64,000 bases of DNA from Rhizobiaceae bacterium (GCA_019635775.1 JAHBYU010000002.1:124001-188000), one strand, 5' to 3'; counted from the stretch's first letter, positions 1-8,724 are shown. The notes: a model not told the origin generated them from the sequence alone. A program made the numbers and translations.

Positions 1-246
1 GCGGGAATCCACTTGGCTGTAGGATGAGGTTGTGACCCCGACTTCGGGATAGAAGGCGCGGTAGCGTCGCGAGGCGTCCACCCCCTCCGCCAGGGCCGCG
101 AAGGAGTCCCTCAGGAACTTCGTGTTGCGCTCGTAGAGGGCCTGCAGGGCCGATACGGCTTCGCTGGCGTCGGTGAAACTTCTGCGCCCGACAGGCTCGG
201 GCGAAACGACGGATTCGATGGGTTCAGGGTAGATTCGCTTTTCCAT
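1..246 (-). CDS. amn: AMP nucleosidase, N-terminal part (runs off the window)
   Basis: The reverse strand starts at the ATG at 244-246 and stays open to base 1, giving 82 residues (MEKRIYPEPIESVVSP...). The stretch ALYERNTKFLRD followed by YRAFYPEVGVTTSSYSQVDS is the typical N-terminal part of bacterial AMP nucleosidases, which cleave AMP to adenine and ribose 5-phosphate in purine salvage. The catalytic nucleoside-phosphorylase-like domain lies outside the window, so activity cannot be judged. The gene points off the left edge; no partner can be seen. Assignment rests on the N-terminal motif only. Confidence 0.8.
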   Translation of the reverse strand, partial: MEKRIYPEPIESVVSPEPVGRRSFTDASEAVSALQALYERNTKFLRDSFAALAEGVDASRRYRAFYPEVGVTTSSYSQVDSR

Positions 247-308
247 GACCCACTATAATGGGCCTTTGTGACGGTGTGGAGATGCTGCCTGCAAATTCGG
301 CAGTTGCC

Positions 309-506
309 TCAAGAACCGCGCTGCAGGCTGACCATCAGCACGAAGCCCGCGCCGGTCTTCTTCATGGTCGGCGCCTCGATGATCGTCTGGTCGGCGGCCT
401 GCAGGCTGGGAACCGCAAGCAGCGGCGCCGAAACGAGCAGAATGACCGCCAGCGCCCGCGGCAGCAGCCGGAGGTACTTCAGGATTTCGTGGGCAGGGCG
501 GGTCAT
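309..506 (-). CDS. Small putative secreted protein (65 aa)
   Basis: A 65-residue frame with a basic start, a hydrophobic stretch at residues 16-35 (RALAVILLVSAPLLAVPSLQA) ending in an AxA-like cleavage site, and a short mature part (about 27 residues) rich in polar residues. No strong Shine-Dalgarno precedes the ATG (only AAGCGAAACAAG), which lowers confidence. It lies 45 bp downstream of another tiny membrane/secreted gene on the same strand and may form a two-gene unit with it. Family not recognised. Confidence 0.45.
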   Translation of the reverse strand: MTRPAHEILKYLRLLPRALAVILLVSAPLLAVPSLQAADQTIIEAPTMKKTGAGFVLMVSLQRGS

Positions 507-551
507 GATCTTGTTTCGCTTTCGCAGGTTGGGTTTCTGGAGGAACCGCGT

Positions 552-710
552 TTATCGGCGGCAGAAGATTTTCTGTCCGACGAAGCAACTCGTCGCGCCG
601 GCCATCTGATATTTGCTGCCCGTACGCCCCGCCTCGGCGACCAAGACGGCAAATCCCATGCCGAAGAGCGTTACGAGCAGGCACACGATGGTGAAGCGAC
701 GGGCAAGCAT
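552..710 (-). CDS. Small membrane or secreted protein (52 aa)
   Basis: The ATG at 708-710 is preceded by a good ribosome site (AAGGAG about 8 bases upstream on the reverse strand). The 52-residue product starts MLARRFTIVCLLVTLFG, has one hydrophobic segment at residues 6-25, and ends in a short tail with two cysteines (TSCFVGQKIFCRR). This is either a signal peptide plus a roughly 27-residue mature peptide or a single-pass membrane protein. No family recognised. The ribosome site and clean hydrophobic profile favour a real gene. Confidence 0.6.
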   Translation of the reverse strand: MLARRFTIVCLLVTLFGMGFAVLVAEAGRTGSKYQMAGATSCFVGQKIFCRR

Positions 711-873
711 TCCGGGTCTCTCCTTCTGTGTGTCGCAGAATGCCCGCAGGCTCCTGAACCACCCCTGAGATGCCCGTTCATGTGACGTTCAAATTTATTG
801 AAGAGTTTTAACGGCTTGGATGCTTGCGTTTCGGCACGGCCTGCCTATCTCCGACGAAACCTTCAGGAGACGG

Positions 874-1581
874 ATGATGACGGGACAATCCAGGCCGATC
901 GAACTCTACTACTGGCCGACGCCGAACGGCTGGAAGGTAACGATCATGCTGGAGGAGCTTGGCGTTCCCTACGAGGTCAAATACGTCAACATCGGCAAGG
1001 GCGAGCAGTTCGAGCCGTCCTTCCTGAAAATCTCCCCGAACAACCGCATGCCCGCGATCATCGATCCCGAAGGGCCGGACGGTGAGCCGATCTCGATCTT
1101 CGAATCCGGCGCCATTCTCCAGTATCTCGGCCGCAAGTTCGGGAAGTTCTATCCGGCGGACGAACGTCAGCGCGTCGAGGTGGAACAATGGCTGTTCTGG
1201 CAGGTTGGCGGGCTCGGGCCGATGGCCGGACAGGCGCATCACTTCAGGCAGTACGCGCCCGAGAAGCTGCCCTATGCCGTGGACCGCTACACGAACGAGG
1301 TGAACCGCCTCTATGGCGTCATGAACAAGCGGTTGGCTGACCGCGAATTCCTGGCGGGCGACTATTCGATTGCGGACATGGCCTCGATCGGATGGGTCAA
1401 GCCATACAGGAACCAGGGTCAGGAGATCGAGGACTTCCCGCACCTGAAGCGCTGGTTCGACACGATTTTGGCGCGGCCGGCTGTCGAGCGCGCGCTGGTC
1501 GTAGGCCAGGAGCGTCGCAACAATCTCGCCGACGACAAGGAAGCCCAGAAGGTTCTCTTCGGGCAGCGCGCGCGGGCCTGA
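874..1581 (+). CDS. Glutathione S-transferase family protein (YfcG/YghU-like)
   Basis: A 235-residue two-domain GST. The N-terminal thioredoxin-like domain (residues about 8-90) begins IELYYWPTPNGWKVTIMLEE and carries the glutathione-binding cis-Pro region (NNRMPAI) and the ESGAILQYL motif. The helical C-terminal domain holds the conserved FLAGDYSIADMA turn. NGWKV is typical of the YfcG/YghU disulfide-bond-reductase branch, where Thr/Asn rather than Tyr/Ser contacts glutathione. The start at 874 is chosen because AGGAG at 865-869 lies just upstream; a longer frame opens at 820 but adds a non-conserved leader. Cytoplasmic; exact substrate unknown. Confidence 0.85.
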   Translation: MMTGQSRPIELYYWPTPNGWKVTIMLEELGVPYEVKYVNIGKGEQFEPSFLKISPNNRMPAIIDPEGPDGEPISIFESGAILQYLGRKFGKFYPADERQRVEVEQWLFWQVGGLGPMAGQAHHFRQYAPEKLPYAVDRYTNEVNRLYGVMNKRLADREFLAGDYSIADMASIGWVKPYRNQGQEIEDFPHLKRWFDTILARPAVERALVVGQERRNNLADDKEAQKVLFGQRARA

Positions 1582-1590
1582 CGTAGCGGC

Positions 1591-1938
1591 CTAAAGCTTC
1601 GTCCATGTCTGTGAGCGGCAGATCAGGCCGCCAAGCACGCAGCCGCTCATCTTGAGCTTGCTGCCGGCCAGCGCGCCTTTGCCCGAATAGGTCTTGTCGC
1701 TCTCCGGGTCGGTAATGCTGCCGGTGTAGCTGCTCTCGCCGGCAGCCTTGAACTTGCCGATGCTCTTGCCGGCGAATTTTCCGGTCTTGAGCTGTATGCA
1801 GAAGCTGCCGCCGCACGAGCTGATGTGCGCGGTCGCGCCGGCCTGCGTGCGCCAGTTGCCCACTATGGGATCCGCAAAAGCGGTGCCGCAGAGGAAGAGA
1901 AGCGCGGCGGCGGCAGGAACGAGCTTGCGAAACATCAT
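1591..1938 (-). CDS. DUF2147-type small secreted protein
   Basis: A 115-residue protein starting MMFRKLVPAAAALLFLCG, a clear signal peptide cut after AFA, followed by DPIVGNWRTQAGATAHI. The DPxxGxW opening and the later GxSYTGSITDPESDKTYSGK pattern fit the DUF2147 family of small periplasmic beta proteins, whose function is not established. Two cysteine pairs (SSCGGSFC and GCVLGGLIC) suggest disulfides in the periplasm. The start at 1938 is preceded by GGAGG; the frame runs further up but without signal-peptide logic. Convergent with the GST gene, 9 bp between the stops. Confidence 0.75.
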   Translation of the reverse strand: MMFRKLVPAAAALLFLCGTAFADPIVGNWRTQAGATAHISSCGGSFCIQLKTGKFAGKSIGKFKAAGESSYTGSITDPESDKTYSGKGALAGSKLKMSGCVLGGLICRSQTWTKL

Positions 1939-2301
1939 GACCCTCCATCCAAGGCCAGTCTCCCGCGGGCGCTGGCTGGCGTTAAAATAGCGCCAGCCGT
2001 GGCCGCGCGAAAGCTGGGCCGTGCTCGACTTTCGCATTTTCGATGTTTCGTGTGGTTACCGAAGCCTTGCGATCCAGTCACAGCATTTTTCGCATATTTT
2101 CTTCAAATCCCCGGAAAACCGGGGCGCCTTATCCTTAACGATTTTAGGCGTTTACCGCTTGTTTGAACTTTGTTTGCGGCAAATTAAGCAAGCCATTTAA
2201 CGGCCGATTCAAGCGTCGGCGGCATCCTCGAAAGCATCGGAAGAGCGGCCCTGGGGACACCAGATAGAGCGGCTCTCCGGAGCAGAGACAGGGGATAAAA
2301 A
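1939..2301. other. Intergenic region, divergent promoters expected
   Basis: This 363-bp gap separates two genes transcribed away from each other. It is more AT-rich than its surroundings around 2035-2210. It holds one perfect small hairpin, CCCCGG-AAAA-CCGGGG at 2109-2124, without a T tract. No gene or RNA could be recognised. Confidence 0.4.
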
Positions 2302-2568
2302 ATGGCACGCTTTGAAATGTTTGAGCAGGGTTTTGGCGCGATGGGCTCGACGGCCCAGGCGGACATCCTTTTTGAACTGGGCATGATGTATGCGACCGGC
2401 CGTGACTGCGAGGCCGACGCCGTTGCCGCCCACAAGTGGTTCAACATCGCCGCGATCAAAGGTTCGGCCCGCGCTGCGGAATTGCGCTCGGAACTCTCCG
2501 GCACGATGTCCAAGGCGGACATCGCAAAGGCGCTGCGCGACGCCCGCGAATGGATGACCGCACACTGA
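2302..2568 (+). CDS. Small Sel1-repeat-like protein (88 aa)
   Basis: The central part, LFELGMMYATGRDCEADAVAAHKWFNIAA followed by GSARAAELRSEL, matches one and a half Sel1/TPR-like units (LGxxYxxGxGVxxDxxxAxxWFxxAAxxG). The N-terminus (MARFEMFEQGFGA) has no signal peptide, so the protein should be cytoplasmic. Such short Sel1 proteins are common in Rhizobiales and have no assigned function. It is monocistronic, with a plausible terminator at 2690-2726. Confidence 0.75.
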   Translation: MARFEMFEQGFGAMGSTAQADILFELGMMYATGRDCEADAVAAHKWFNIAAIKGSARAAELRSELSGTMSKADIAKALRDAREWMTAH

Positions 2569-2689
2569 TCTGAATAACGGCAAGGCCGCAAAAGACGGCC
2601 GGCTGCAAGGAAAAGACGCGGAGCTTACCGCGCTGCTGTGACAGGGTGAAAGGCGAGGCCGGGCATGGGGATGCACGGTCATACAGGAT

Positions 2690-2726
2690 AAAGGCCGCGA
2701 CCGGACGAAGAGCCGGCGCGGCCTTT
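2690..2726 (+). terminator. Hairpin terminator downstream of the Sel1-like gene
   Basis: AAAGGCCGCGACCGG (2690-2704) pairs with CCGGCGCGGCCTTT (2713-2726) with one bulge, forming a strong stem ending in TTT. It sits 120 bp after the Sel1-like stop and 110 bp before the binding-protein start, so it would also insulate that gene. Confidence 0.55.
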
Positions 2727-2835
2727 CTGCTTCTGCGAGCATCCATTCATTGGTCCAGCTTTCGTTTTGCTTGGAATTTGGGCAGTCCTCGCGGTAATGA
2801 CCCGGCATAACCTGAACAATATGAGGGAGTGCCCT

Positions 2836-3954
2836 ATGAAGATCAGAACCATTCTGGCCGCAGCCGGGCTCGCGCTGACCGCGCAGGCCGCCCATGCGCA
2901 GGAGGATATCGTCATCGCGGTTGCCGGCCCCATCACCGGCCAGCTCGCCACCATTGGCGACCAGTTCAAGATCGGCGCACAGGCCGCCGCTGATGCGATC
3001 AACGCCGCGGGTGGCGTCGGCGGGCGCAAGATCCAGCTTTCCATCCAGGACGACGTCTGCGATCCCAAGCAGGCCGTTTCTGTCGCAAACCGCATCGCCG
3101 CCGAAGGCATCAAGTTCGTCGACGGTCACGCCTGCTCAGGTTCCAGCATTCCGGCTTCCGCCGTCTATGCTGAAAACGGAATTCTGATGATGTCGCCGGC
3201 TTCGTCCAATCCGCTCATGACGGACGATGCCGCGAAGAACGGCTGGCCGACGATCATGCGCCTCTACACGCGCGACGACGCGCAGGGCGCTTTCATCGGC
3301 CCGTGGATCGCGCAGAAATACGCCGGAAAGAACGTTGTCATCCTGCATGACAAGAGCGCCTACGGGCAGGGCGTTGCCGACGCCGTGAAGGCGACGATGA
3401 ACTCTGCTGGCCTCAACGAGGTCATGTACGAGGGCATCAACGCCGGTGAGAAGGACTATTCGGCGTTGGTGACCAAGCTGAAGAGCCTGAACGCTGATGT
3501 CGTTTACTTCGGTGGCTATCACCCCGAAGCGGGCCTTATCCTGCGCCAGGCCGCCGAGCAGCAGCTCAAGTTCCAGCTGATCATGCCCGACTCCATCGCT
3601 TCGCCCGAGTTCTGGCAGGTTGCCGGCCCGGCGGCTGAAGGCACCCTGTTCGTCTTCCCGTCCGATCCGCAGGCCAAGCCGGAAGCAAAGGAAGCCGTCG
3701 AGAAGATCAAGGCCACCGGCTTCTCGCCGGAAGGCTTCACGCTGTTCTCCTATGCGGTGATCCAGGCGATCGCGCAGGGCATCGAACGCGCCGGCTCGGA
3801 TGACCCGATGGCAGTCGCCGAGGCGCTGAAGGACGGCACGCCGGTGAGCACGGTCGTCGGAGAGATCGCCTTTGACGAGAAGGGCGACATCAAGAACGCC
3901 ACCTACGATATCAACCAGTGGCACGATGGGGCCTACGCGCCGATCGCGCCGTAA
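2836..3954 (+). CDS. Branched-chain amino acid ABC transporter substrate-binding protein (LivJ/BraC type)
   Basis: 372 residues with a signal peptide (MKIRTILAAAGLALTAQAAHA). The mature part opens EDIVIAVAGPITGQLATIGDQF, the hallmark of periplasmic binding fold type I proteins of the Leu/Ile/Val family. Further family landmarks are GGRKIQL, DDVCDPKQAVSVANRI, VDGHACSGSSIPAS and LLMSP-like NGILMMSPASSNP. It should bind a branched-chain or other hydrophobic amino acid in the periplasm and deliver it to a LivHMGF importer, which is not encoded nearby, so this is an orphan binding protein. The start is set at 2836 after GAGGGAGT and by the signal peptide. Confidence 0.88.
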   Translation: MKIRTILAAAGLALTAQAAHAQEDIVIAVAGPITGQLATIGDQFKIGAQAAADAINAAGGVGGRKIQLSIQDDVCDPKQAVSVANRIAAEGIKFVDGHACSGSSIPASAVYAENGILMMSPASSNPLMTDDAAKNGWPTIMRLYTRDDAQGAFIGPWIAQKYAGKNVVILHDKSAYGQGVADAVKATMNSAGLNEVMYEGINAGEKDYSALVTKLKSLNADVVYFGGYHPEAGLILRQAAEQQLKFQLIMPDSIASPEFWQVAGPAAEGTLFVFPSDPQAKPEAKEAVEKIKATGFSPEGFTLFSYAVIQAIAQGIERAGSDDPMAVAEALKDGTPVSTVVGEIAFDEKGDIKNATYDINQWHDGAYAPIAP

Positions 3955-3980
3955 AGGGCCAGCATCCTGGTTCGGGGAGA

Positions 3981-4004
3981 AGGCCGGGCTTGCCCGGCCT
4001 TTTT
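3981..4004 (+). terminator. Rho-independent terminator
   Basis: AGGCCGGGC TT GCCCGGCCT followed by TTTT, 27 bp after the livJ-type stop codon. The stem abuts the stop codon of the opposite-strand carboxylase gene, so it lies between two convergent genes; the T tract serves the + strand. Confidence 0.85.
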
Positions 4005-5956
4005 CATTCGGGTTGAGGCTGCTCGAAGGCGACCAGCACCGTTCCTTCGGTGATCTGTGCACCCTCCAGTGCGATGTCCGCCACTACGCCGTCCAGTGGC
4101 GCGGTGATCGCGTGTTCCATCTTCATCGCCTCCAGCACAAGAAGGGGCTGGCCTTTCTCCACCCGGTCGCCCTTGGCCACCCTGACGATCTTGACCAGCC
4201 CCGGCATCGGGGCGCGCATTCCGGCTTCCTGTCCACCCTGTAGCGATGCTGTCGCGTGCGGGTCTGCAAGCGCGAACTCGAACGCGGCGCCGTTTGCGAA
4301 CACGGCCAGATGTCCGGGCCATCGGGCGGTGCGGGGCATGCGTTCCGGATGAACGACGCGGTCGGATGCCTCTCCGTCGAAGCGGACGTGCCAGCGGCCG
4401 TCCTTGCCGGGGGCGACCACAGCCGAGAGTTCGCTTTCGCCGATACGAAGTATGGTGCGCTGCTCGACCGGATGGAAGTGGGCGTAGCCTGCCAGCGCCG
4501 ACCACGGATCGTCGTCGCGCGGCAGGTGCTCCAGCCCGGATGCCGCGAGGAACGCTGCCGAAAGGACGTCGGGCGGCGGCGTCGGCCTTGCGGTTAGTGC
4601 GTCCCGCTTGCGGTCGATAAGGCCTGTGTCGATGGTTCCGGTGGCGAAATCCTGGTCGTGCACCAGCTTCGCCAGGAAACCGAGATTGTTCGTGCAGCCG
4701 GCGATTTCGGTCGTTTCCAGCGCGGCGGCAAGGGCCTCCAGCGCGCCGGTACGATCCGAACCGCGTGCGACGAGCTTCGCGATCATCGGGTCATAGAAGG
4801 GGGAGATGGCGTCGCCCGAGCGCACGCCTGTCTCGACGCGCAGATTCTGCGTCGGTGACGGGAAAACGAGGTGATGCAGCGTCCCCGTTGCAGGCAGGAA
4901 GTCCCGCGAGGGGTCTTCGGCATAGATTCGCCCTTCGACGGCGTGGCCGGACAGCTTGATCTGTTCCTGCGTCCTGGGAAGGCTTTCGCCTGCCGCGACG
5001 CGCAATTGCCATTCGACCAGATCGACGCCGGTGACCATTTCCGTCACCGGATGCTCGACCTGCAGCCTTGTGTTCATCTCCATGAACCAGAAGCGATCGG
5101 GACGGAGCCCTTCGGACCCGTCCACGATAAACTCCACCGTGCCGGCGCCGCTGTAGCCGATGGTTCGTGCAGCCTTTACCGCGGCGTCCGTCATCGCCTT
5201 GCGCATTTCGTCGGTCATGCCCGGCGCCGGCGATTCCTCGATCACCTTCTGGTGGCGACGCTGCGCGGTGCAGTCGCGCTCGAAAAGATGGACGACATTT
5301 CCCTGGCCGTCTCCGAAGACCTGCACCTCTATGTGGCGGGGGCTCTCGATATATTTCTCGACCAGCACACGATCGTCCCCGAAGCCCGCCTTGGCTTCGC
5401 GCCTCGCGGCGGAAAGCGCTTCGGCAAACTGGTCGGGGTCATCAACCTTTCGCATGCCCCTTCCGCCACCGCCTGCGCGCGCCTTGATCAGCACCGGATA
5501 GCCAATTTCGCGCGCCTTTCCGGCAAGCAGGACGACCTCCTGTCCCTCGCCGTGATAGCCGGGGACGACAGGCACCCCGGCCCGCTCCATAAGCCGTTTG
5601 GCTGCGTCCTTCATGCCCATCGCCCGGATCGAGGCGGATGAAGGGCCGATGAAGACCAGCCCGGCCGCCGTCACGAGATCGGCGAACTCGGCATTTTCAG
5701 ACAAGAACCCGTATCCGGGGTGGATCGCCTCGGCGCGTGTGTCGATCGCCGCCGCAACGATCCTGTCGTCGCGCAGATAGCTGTCGGAGACGGGCGAGGC
5801 CCCGATATGCACCGCCTCATCAGCCATCTCCACGTGAAGGGCCCGCGCATCCGCATCCGAATAGACCGCGACGGTCTCGACGCCCATGCGGCGCGCGGTG
5901 CGGATGATGCGGCAGGCGATTTCGCCACGATTGGCGATGAGGATCTTCTTGAACAT
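4004..5956 (-). CDS. mccA: Acyl-CoA carboxylase biotin-carboxylase/biotin-carrier subunit, probably methylcrotonyl-CoA carboxylase alpha
   Basis: 650 residues. The biotin carboxylase domain (about 1-450) starts MFKKILIANRGEIACRIIRT, has the ATP-grasp loop KARAGGGGRGMRKV and the catalytic segment EMNTRLQVEHPVTE. The C-terminal biotinyl domain has EAMKMEH with the biotinylated lysine at about residue 612. This architecture fits propionyl-, acetyl/propionyl- or methylcrotonyl-CoA carboxylase alpha chains. A methylcrotonyl substrate is inferred from mccB and ivd 6-8 kb away on the same strand. It follows the VOC gene with only two bases between stop and start, so they are co-transcribed. Confidence 0.88.
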   Translation of the reverse strand: MFKKILIANRGEIACRIIRTARRMGVETVAVYSDADARALHVEMADEAVHIGASPVSDSYLRDDRIVAAAIDTRAEAIHPGYGFLSENAEFADLVTAAGLVFIGPSSASIRAMGMKDAAKRLMERAGVPVVPGYHGEGQEVVLLAGKAREIGYPVLIKARAGGGGRGMRKVDDPDQFAEALSAARREAKAGFGDDRVLVEKYIESPRHIEVQVFGDGQGNVVHLFERDCTAQRRHQKVIEESPAPGMTDEMRKAMTDAAVKAARTIGYSGAGTVEFIVDGSEGLRPDRFWFMEMNTRLQVEHPVTEMVTGVDLVEWQLRVAAGESLPRTQEQIKLSGHAVEGRIYAEDPSRDFLPATGTLHHLVFPSPTQNLRVETGVRSGDAISPFYDPMIAKLVARGSDRTGALEALAAALETTEIAGCTNNLGFLAKLVHDQDFATGTIDTGLIDRKRDALTARPTPPPDVLSAAFLAASGLEHLPRDDDPWSALAGYAHFHPVEQRTILRIGESELSAVVAPGKDGRWHVRFDGEASDRVVHPERMPRTARWPGHLAVFANGAAFEFALADPHATASLQGGQEAGMRAPMPGLVKIVRVAKGDRVEKGQPLLVLEAMKMEHAITAPLDGVVADIALEGAQITEGTVLVAFEQPQPE

Positions 5957-5958
5957 TC

Positions 5959-6723
5959 CTACTTTTTAGCAGCAACCAGCGCAAAATGCGCCCCCTGTGG
6001 ATCCTGCGCGTTGACCACCCAGCTGCCGCCCGGAACCTCCATCGGACCGAAGGTAATGGTCCCGCCATTTTCGGTTATGCGCTTCGTAACGGAAGAGATG
6101 TCGGGAACGGTAAAGTAGAACTGCCAGAACGGCGATGGCATCTGCGGCGGCTTGTTCATCATGCCGACATCGCCATCCGCCCCGGCGGTATCGACGACGA
6201 GGTAGTTGCCGGCTTCGCCCATGTCGACCTCGCGCACGCGCGTCCAGCCAAACTCTCTCGCGTAGAAATCGAACGCTGCGCCGTAGTCGGCGGCGTAGAG
6301 TTCATGCCAGCCAACGTGCCCAGGCGTCGTGCCGGGTACCGGCGGGCTGTCGGGGCCCATCGGCGTCATCAGCATGAAGACCGCGCCTTGCGGGTCCGCC
6401 ACCACGGAGAAACGTCCCACGCCGGGAATGTCGGAAGGCTGGCGATGAACGCTTCCGCCGGCCTTCTCGACGTTTCGTGTCGCGGCATCGGTGTCAGCTG
6501 CGTGGATATATCCCAGCCAGCAGGGAGGGGTGCCCATCTCTGCCGCTTCCTCGGGAAGCAGCATCATGCCTGCCACGCTTTGCTCCCCTGCGTTGAAGAT
6601 CGTGTAGGGCATGTCCGAACCTCCGAAAGGCTCTGAAGTCCAGCCAACCACTGCCTTGTAGAAATTCTCGGCGGCGACGACATCCGTCGTCATCAGTTCG
6701 TACCAGAAGAACCTGGAAGCCAT
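5959..6723 (-). CDS. VOC-family (glyoxalase/bleomycin-resistance fold) protein, two tandem domains
   Basis: 254 residues made of two vicinal-oxygen-chelate modules: MASRFFWYELMTTDVVAAENFY...VADPQGAVFMLM (about 1-125) and HVGWHELYAADYGAAFDFY...NAQDPQGAHFALV (about 135-250). The paired FYELMTxD / WHELYAxD openings mark the two-domain 'glyoxalase-like' VOC group, mostly of unknown substrate. The start at 6723 is preceded by GAGGA; upstream in-frame ATGs have no such site. It is directly upstream of mccA in one operon, but nothing ties it chemically to leucine degradation. Confidence 0.82.
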   Translation of the reverse strand: MASRFFWYELMTTDVVAAENFYKAVVGWTSEPFGGSDMPYTIFNAGEQSVAGMMLLPEEAAEMGTPPCWLGYIHAADTDAATRNVEKAGGSVHRQPSDIPGVGRFSVVADPQGAVFMLMTPMGPDSPPVPGTTPGHVGWHELYAADYGAAFDFYAREFGWTRVREVDMGEAGNYLVVDTAGADGDVGMMNKPPQMPSPFWQFYFTVPDISSVTKRITENGGTITFGPMEVPGGSWVVNAQDPQGAHFALVAAKK

Positions 6724-6885
6724 GATGTTGTCCTCGCTGTGTGTCTCGGATCGCATGTTAGGCATGCGTATCTCCGTCTGCAAACGGATCACGGCGCGGG
6801 GAGACCTGCCTCCTGACAACATCTTCAGGGTTGTGCGGCATTTGCGGGTTGCGCAATAAGCATCTGATCTTGCGCGCGAAAACAG

Positions 6886-6912
6886 AACGCCGGCCTTTTC
6901 AGGCCGGCGTTT
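6886..6912 (-). terminator. Terminator of the DUF992 gene
   Basis: A perfect stem, AACGCCGGCCT / AGGCCGGCGTT, with a TTTC loop lies 28 bp beyond the DUF992 stop. On the reverse strand it is followed by the T-rich stretch CTGTTTTCG. Confidence 0.75.
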
Positions 6913-6939
6913 CGTCGTGCCTCGTCGCGTATGCGACGC

Positions 6940-7425
6940 TCAGTTTGTGGCGGTGAGCTCGACCTGCTCGACGCCGGCCGCGACGTTGATGCCGGTTTCG
7001 CCTTGCACGGCCAGCGGCTGCAGCGCGAAGGCATGCTTGGTGCCGCCCACCAGGATGTCCGCGCCACCGCCGAAGCCGGCTGCGACATCGGCTTCCGCAC
7101 CGACGTATTTGCCGGAGAGAAGGCCGTTTTCACTCGATGTCGAGCCGCTGAGCACCGCCCAGACAAGATGGCCTTCCTTCACTTCGCCCAGTTCGATGCC
7201 GAACTGGTGAACGGTGCCGGAGTAGTTCTCGACGGTTCCGTCGTTGCGCGTGAAAACGCAGGTCATCGTCTGCTTGCGGGTGAAGATTTCGCCGATGCCG
7301 ATGGAGGTATCGCATTTCAGGACACCGATCTGTGCGGTCACGGACCATGCGGGCGCGACGGCGCACAGCATGAGTGCCGCACCGGCGAAAGAGGTGAAGA
7401 GACGGGCGTGGAATGACTTTGTCAT
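6940..7425 (-). CDS. DUF992 domain secreted protein
   Basis: 161 residues with a signal peptide (up to about residue 28, ...APAWSV). The mature sequence TAQIGVLKCDTSIGIGEIF, the CVF motif and the C-terminal GGTKHAFALQPLAVQGETG...VAAGVEQVEL correspond to the DUF992 family of rhizobial periplasmic proteins of unknown function. The start codon has AGGAAAA upstream. Monocistronic with its own terminator; divergent from the LprI-like gene across about 225 bp. Confidence 0.85.
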   Translation of the reverse strand: MTKSFHARLFTSFAGAALMLCAVAPAWSVTAQIGVLKCDTSIGIGEIFTRKQTMTCVFTRNDGTVENYSGTVHQFGIELGEVKEGHLVWAVLSGSTSSENGLLSGKYVGAEADVAAGFGGGADILVGGTKHAFALQPLAVQGETGINVAAGVEQVELTATN

Positions 7426-7651
7426 GGGGTTTTCCTGGACGGGGGTGATATGCTCATCCGCATCGTCGGAATCCGGGATGCGGGTGTATGGTCATGCTGG
7501 AAGCGCTTCAAATCGAAACCGTGGCAGCTAGTCCCGGAAGGCAAGGCTCGTCAAGCCGGATCAAACAGCAAATGTGGCCCTGAAATACAGATCGACCTTA
7601 GTCTGGCCTGCCTGTGTGTTCTGTTTTGCTTCGGACTACTGGGGAAACGCC

Positions 7652-7993
7652 ATGAAGAATCGTCTCGTTGCTGCTGCTGTGTCCGTGTTGGTCTGTTTTG
7701 CGGCTGCCGGCGCAAGTGCCGCTTCGTTCAACTGCGCGCATGCCATGCTGCCGGCCGAGCAGACGATTTGCGGCAACGCCAACCTGAGCAGGCTCGATGA
7801 GCAGACGGCTGGCATGTACTTCCTGATCGTCGGCAGCGGCGCCCCGCAGGCAACCATCAGCATGGTGAAGACGTCCCAGAGCAAATTCATCGCCCAGCGC
7901 AACGCCTGCGAGACCAACGTCGACTGCCTCGTCGATGCCTACACGTCGCAGATCATGTTTCTCAAGAACGAGAAGAGCAATCTGGGGCTTTGA
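7652..7993 (+). CDS. Small secreted protein with LprI-like (DUF1311) domain
   Basis: 113 residues starting MKNRLVAAAVSVLVCFAAAGASA (signal peptide). The mature part FNCAHAMLPAEQTICGNANLSRLDEQ matches the LprI/DUF1311 pattern, in which a C...E..IC..xxLxxLD..m signature precedes a helical region, here ending with a second cysteine pair (NACETNVDCLVDAY). The family includes a mycobacterial lysozyme inhibitor; that role here is only a possibility. The start at 7652 is chosen because the signal peptide begins there. Convergent with the next GST gene, 9 bp apart. Confidence 0.78.
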   Translation: MKNRLVAAAVSVLVCFAAAGASAASFNCAHAMLPAEQTICGNANLSRLDEQTAGMYFLIVGSGAPQATISMVKTSQSKFIAQRNACETNVDCLVDAYTSQIMFLKNEKSNLGL

Positions 7994-8002
7994 CCCCCTT
8001 CG

Positions 8003-8629
8003 TCATGCAGGCGGTATGAAGGGTTGGCTAACCTCGCGAAACAGCGGCAGTGCCTCTAGCTGTTCGCAGTGCGTCCTGAGCGACGGATAATCCTGCATCG
8101 CGATCAGGTCGGGCATCGATTCCGTCACGTGGCGGATCGCGCATGCGACTGCGATGTCCGCATGTCCGATCGTCCGCCCGAACCATGCCGGCGACTGGCG
8201 TCCGGCGCGGTCTTCCTCGAGTATCGCCAGAGCGCCTGCGATCTGCGAGCGGCAGCGGTCGACCCATAGCTGCGAAACCTCCTTGTGCAGCTGTTTCTCG
8301 TAGAACAGGCTGACGCCCTTGTCGGCAAGGCCGGTCGCCAGTCCTGCGACCTTGAATGCGCGATGCCTGTCCGGCTCGGTGGCAGGCCATAGCGAGCGCT
8401 CCGCCGGAACCATGCTTTCGAGGTGGGCGATGATGAGATGGCTGTCGATCAGCGTGTCCTCGTCGTCGAGCACGAGGGTTGGCACACGCATCAGCGGATT
8501 GATGGCGCGAAGCCGGTGGGCATCCGAGAAAACGGACCACGGCCAATGCTCGAACGGCAGCTCAAGGAGCTTCAGGGCAATGCCGACGCGCCGCACGAAG
8601 GATGAGTCAAACTGGCCGATCAGGATCAT
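8003..8629 (-). CDS. Glutathione S-transferase family protein
   Basis: 208 residues beginning MILIGQFDSSFVRRVGIALKL, the GST N-terminal strand-helix with the usual active-site Ser region (SSFVRRV). NPLMRVPTLVLDDEDTLIDSHLI provides the cis-Pro and glutathione-contacting DS motif. The C-terminal helical domain includes FGRTIGHADIAVACAI. The start at 8629 follows AAGGAG; a start at 8662 exists without one. Unrelated in branch to the GST at 874-1581. Likely cytoplasmic detoxification; substrate unknown. Confidence 0.82.
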   Translation of the reverse strand: MILIGQFDSSFVRRVGIALKLLELPFEHWPWSVFSDAHRLRAINPLMRVPTLVLDDEDTLIDSHLIIAHLESMVPAERSLWPATEPDRHRAFKVAGLATGLADKGVSLFYEKQLHKEVSQLWVDRCRSQIAGALAILEEDRAGRQSPAWFGRTIGHADIAVACAIRHVTESMPDLIAMQDYPSLRTHCEQLEALPLFREVSQPFIPPA

Positions 8630-8724
8630 GAGGGGCTCCTTGGCGAGCCCCAACACTGTCACAGGCCGGAAGGCTGCGGCAAGGGCCAGAGCGGCCGCTT
8701 CCTGACAGGTTGCCCAGGCAGGGG

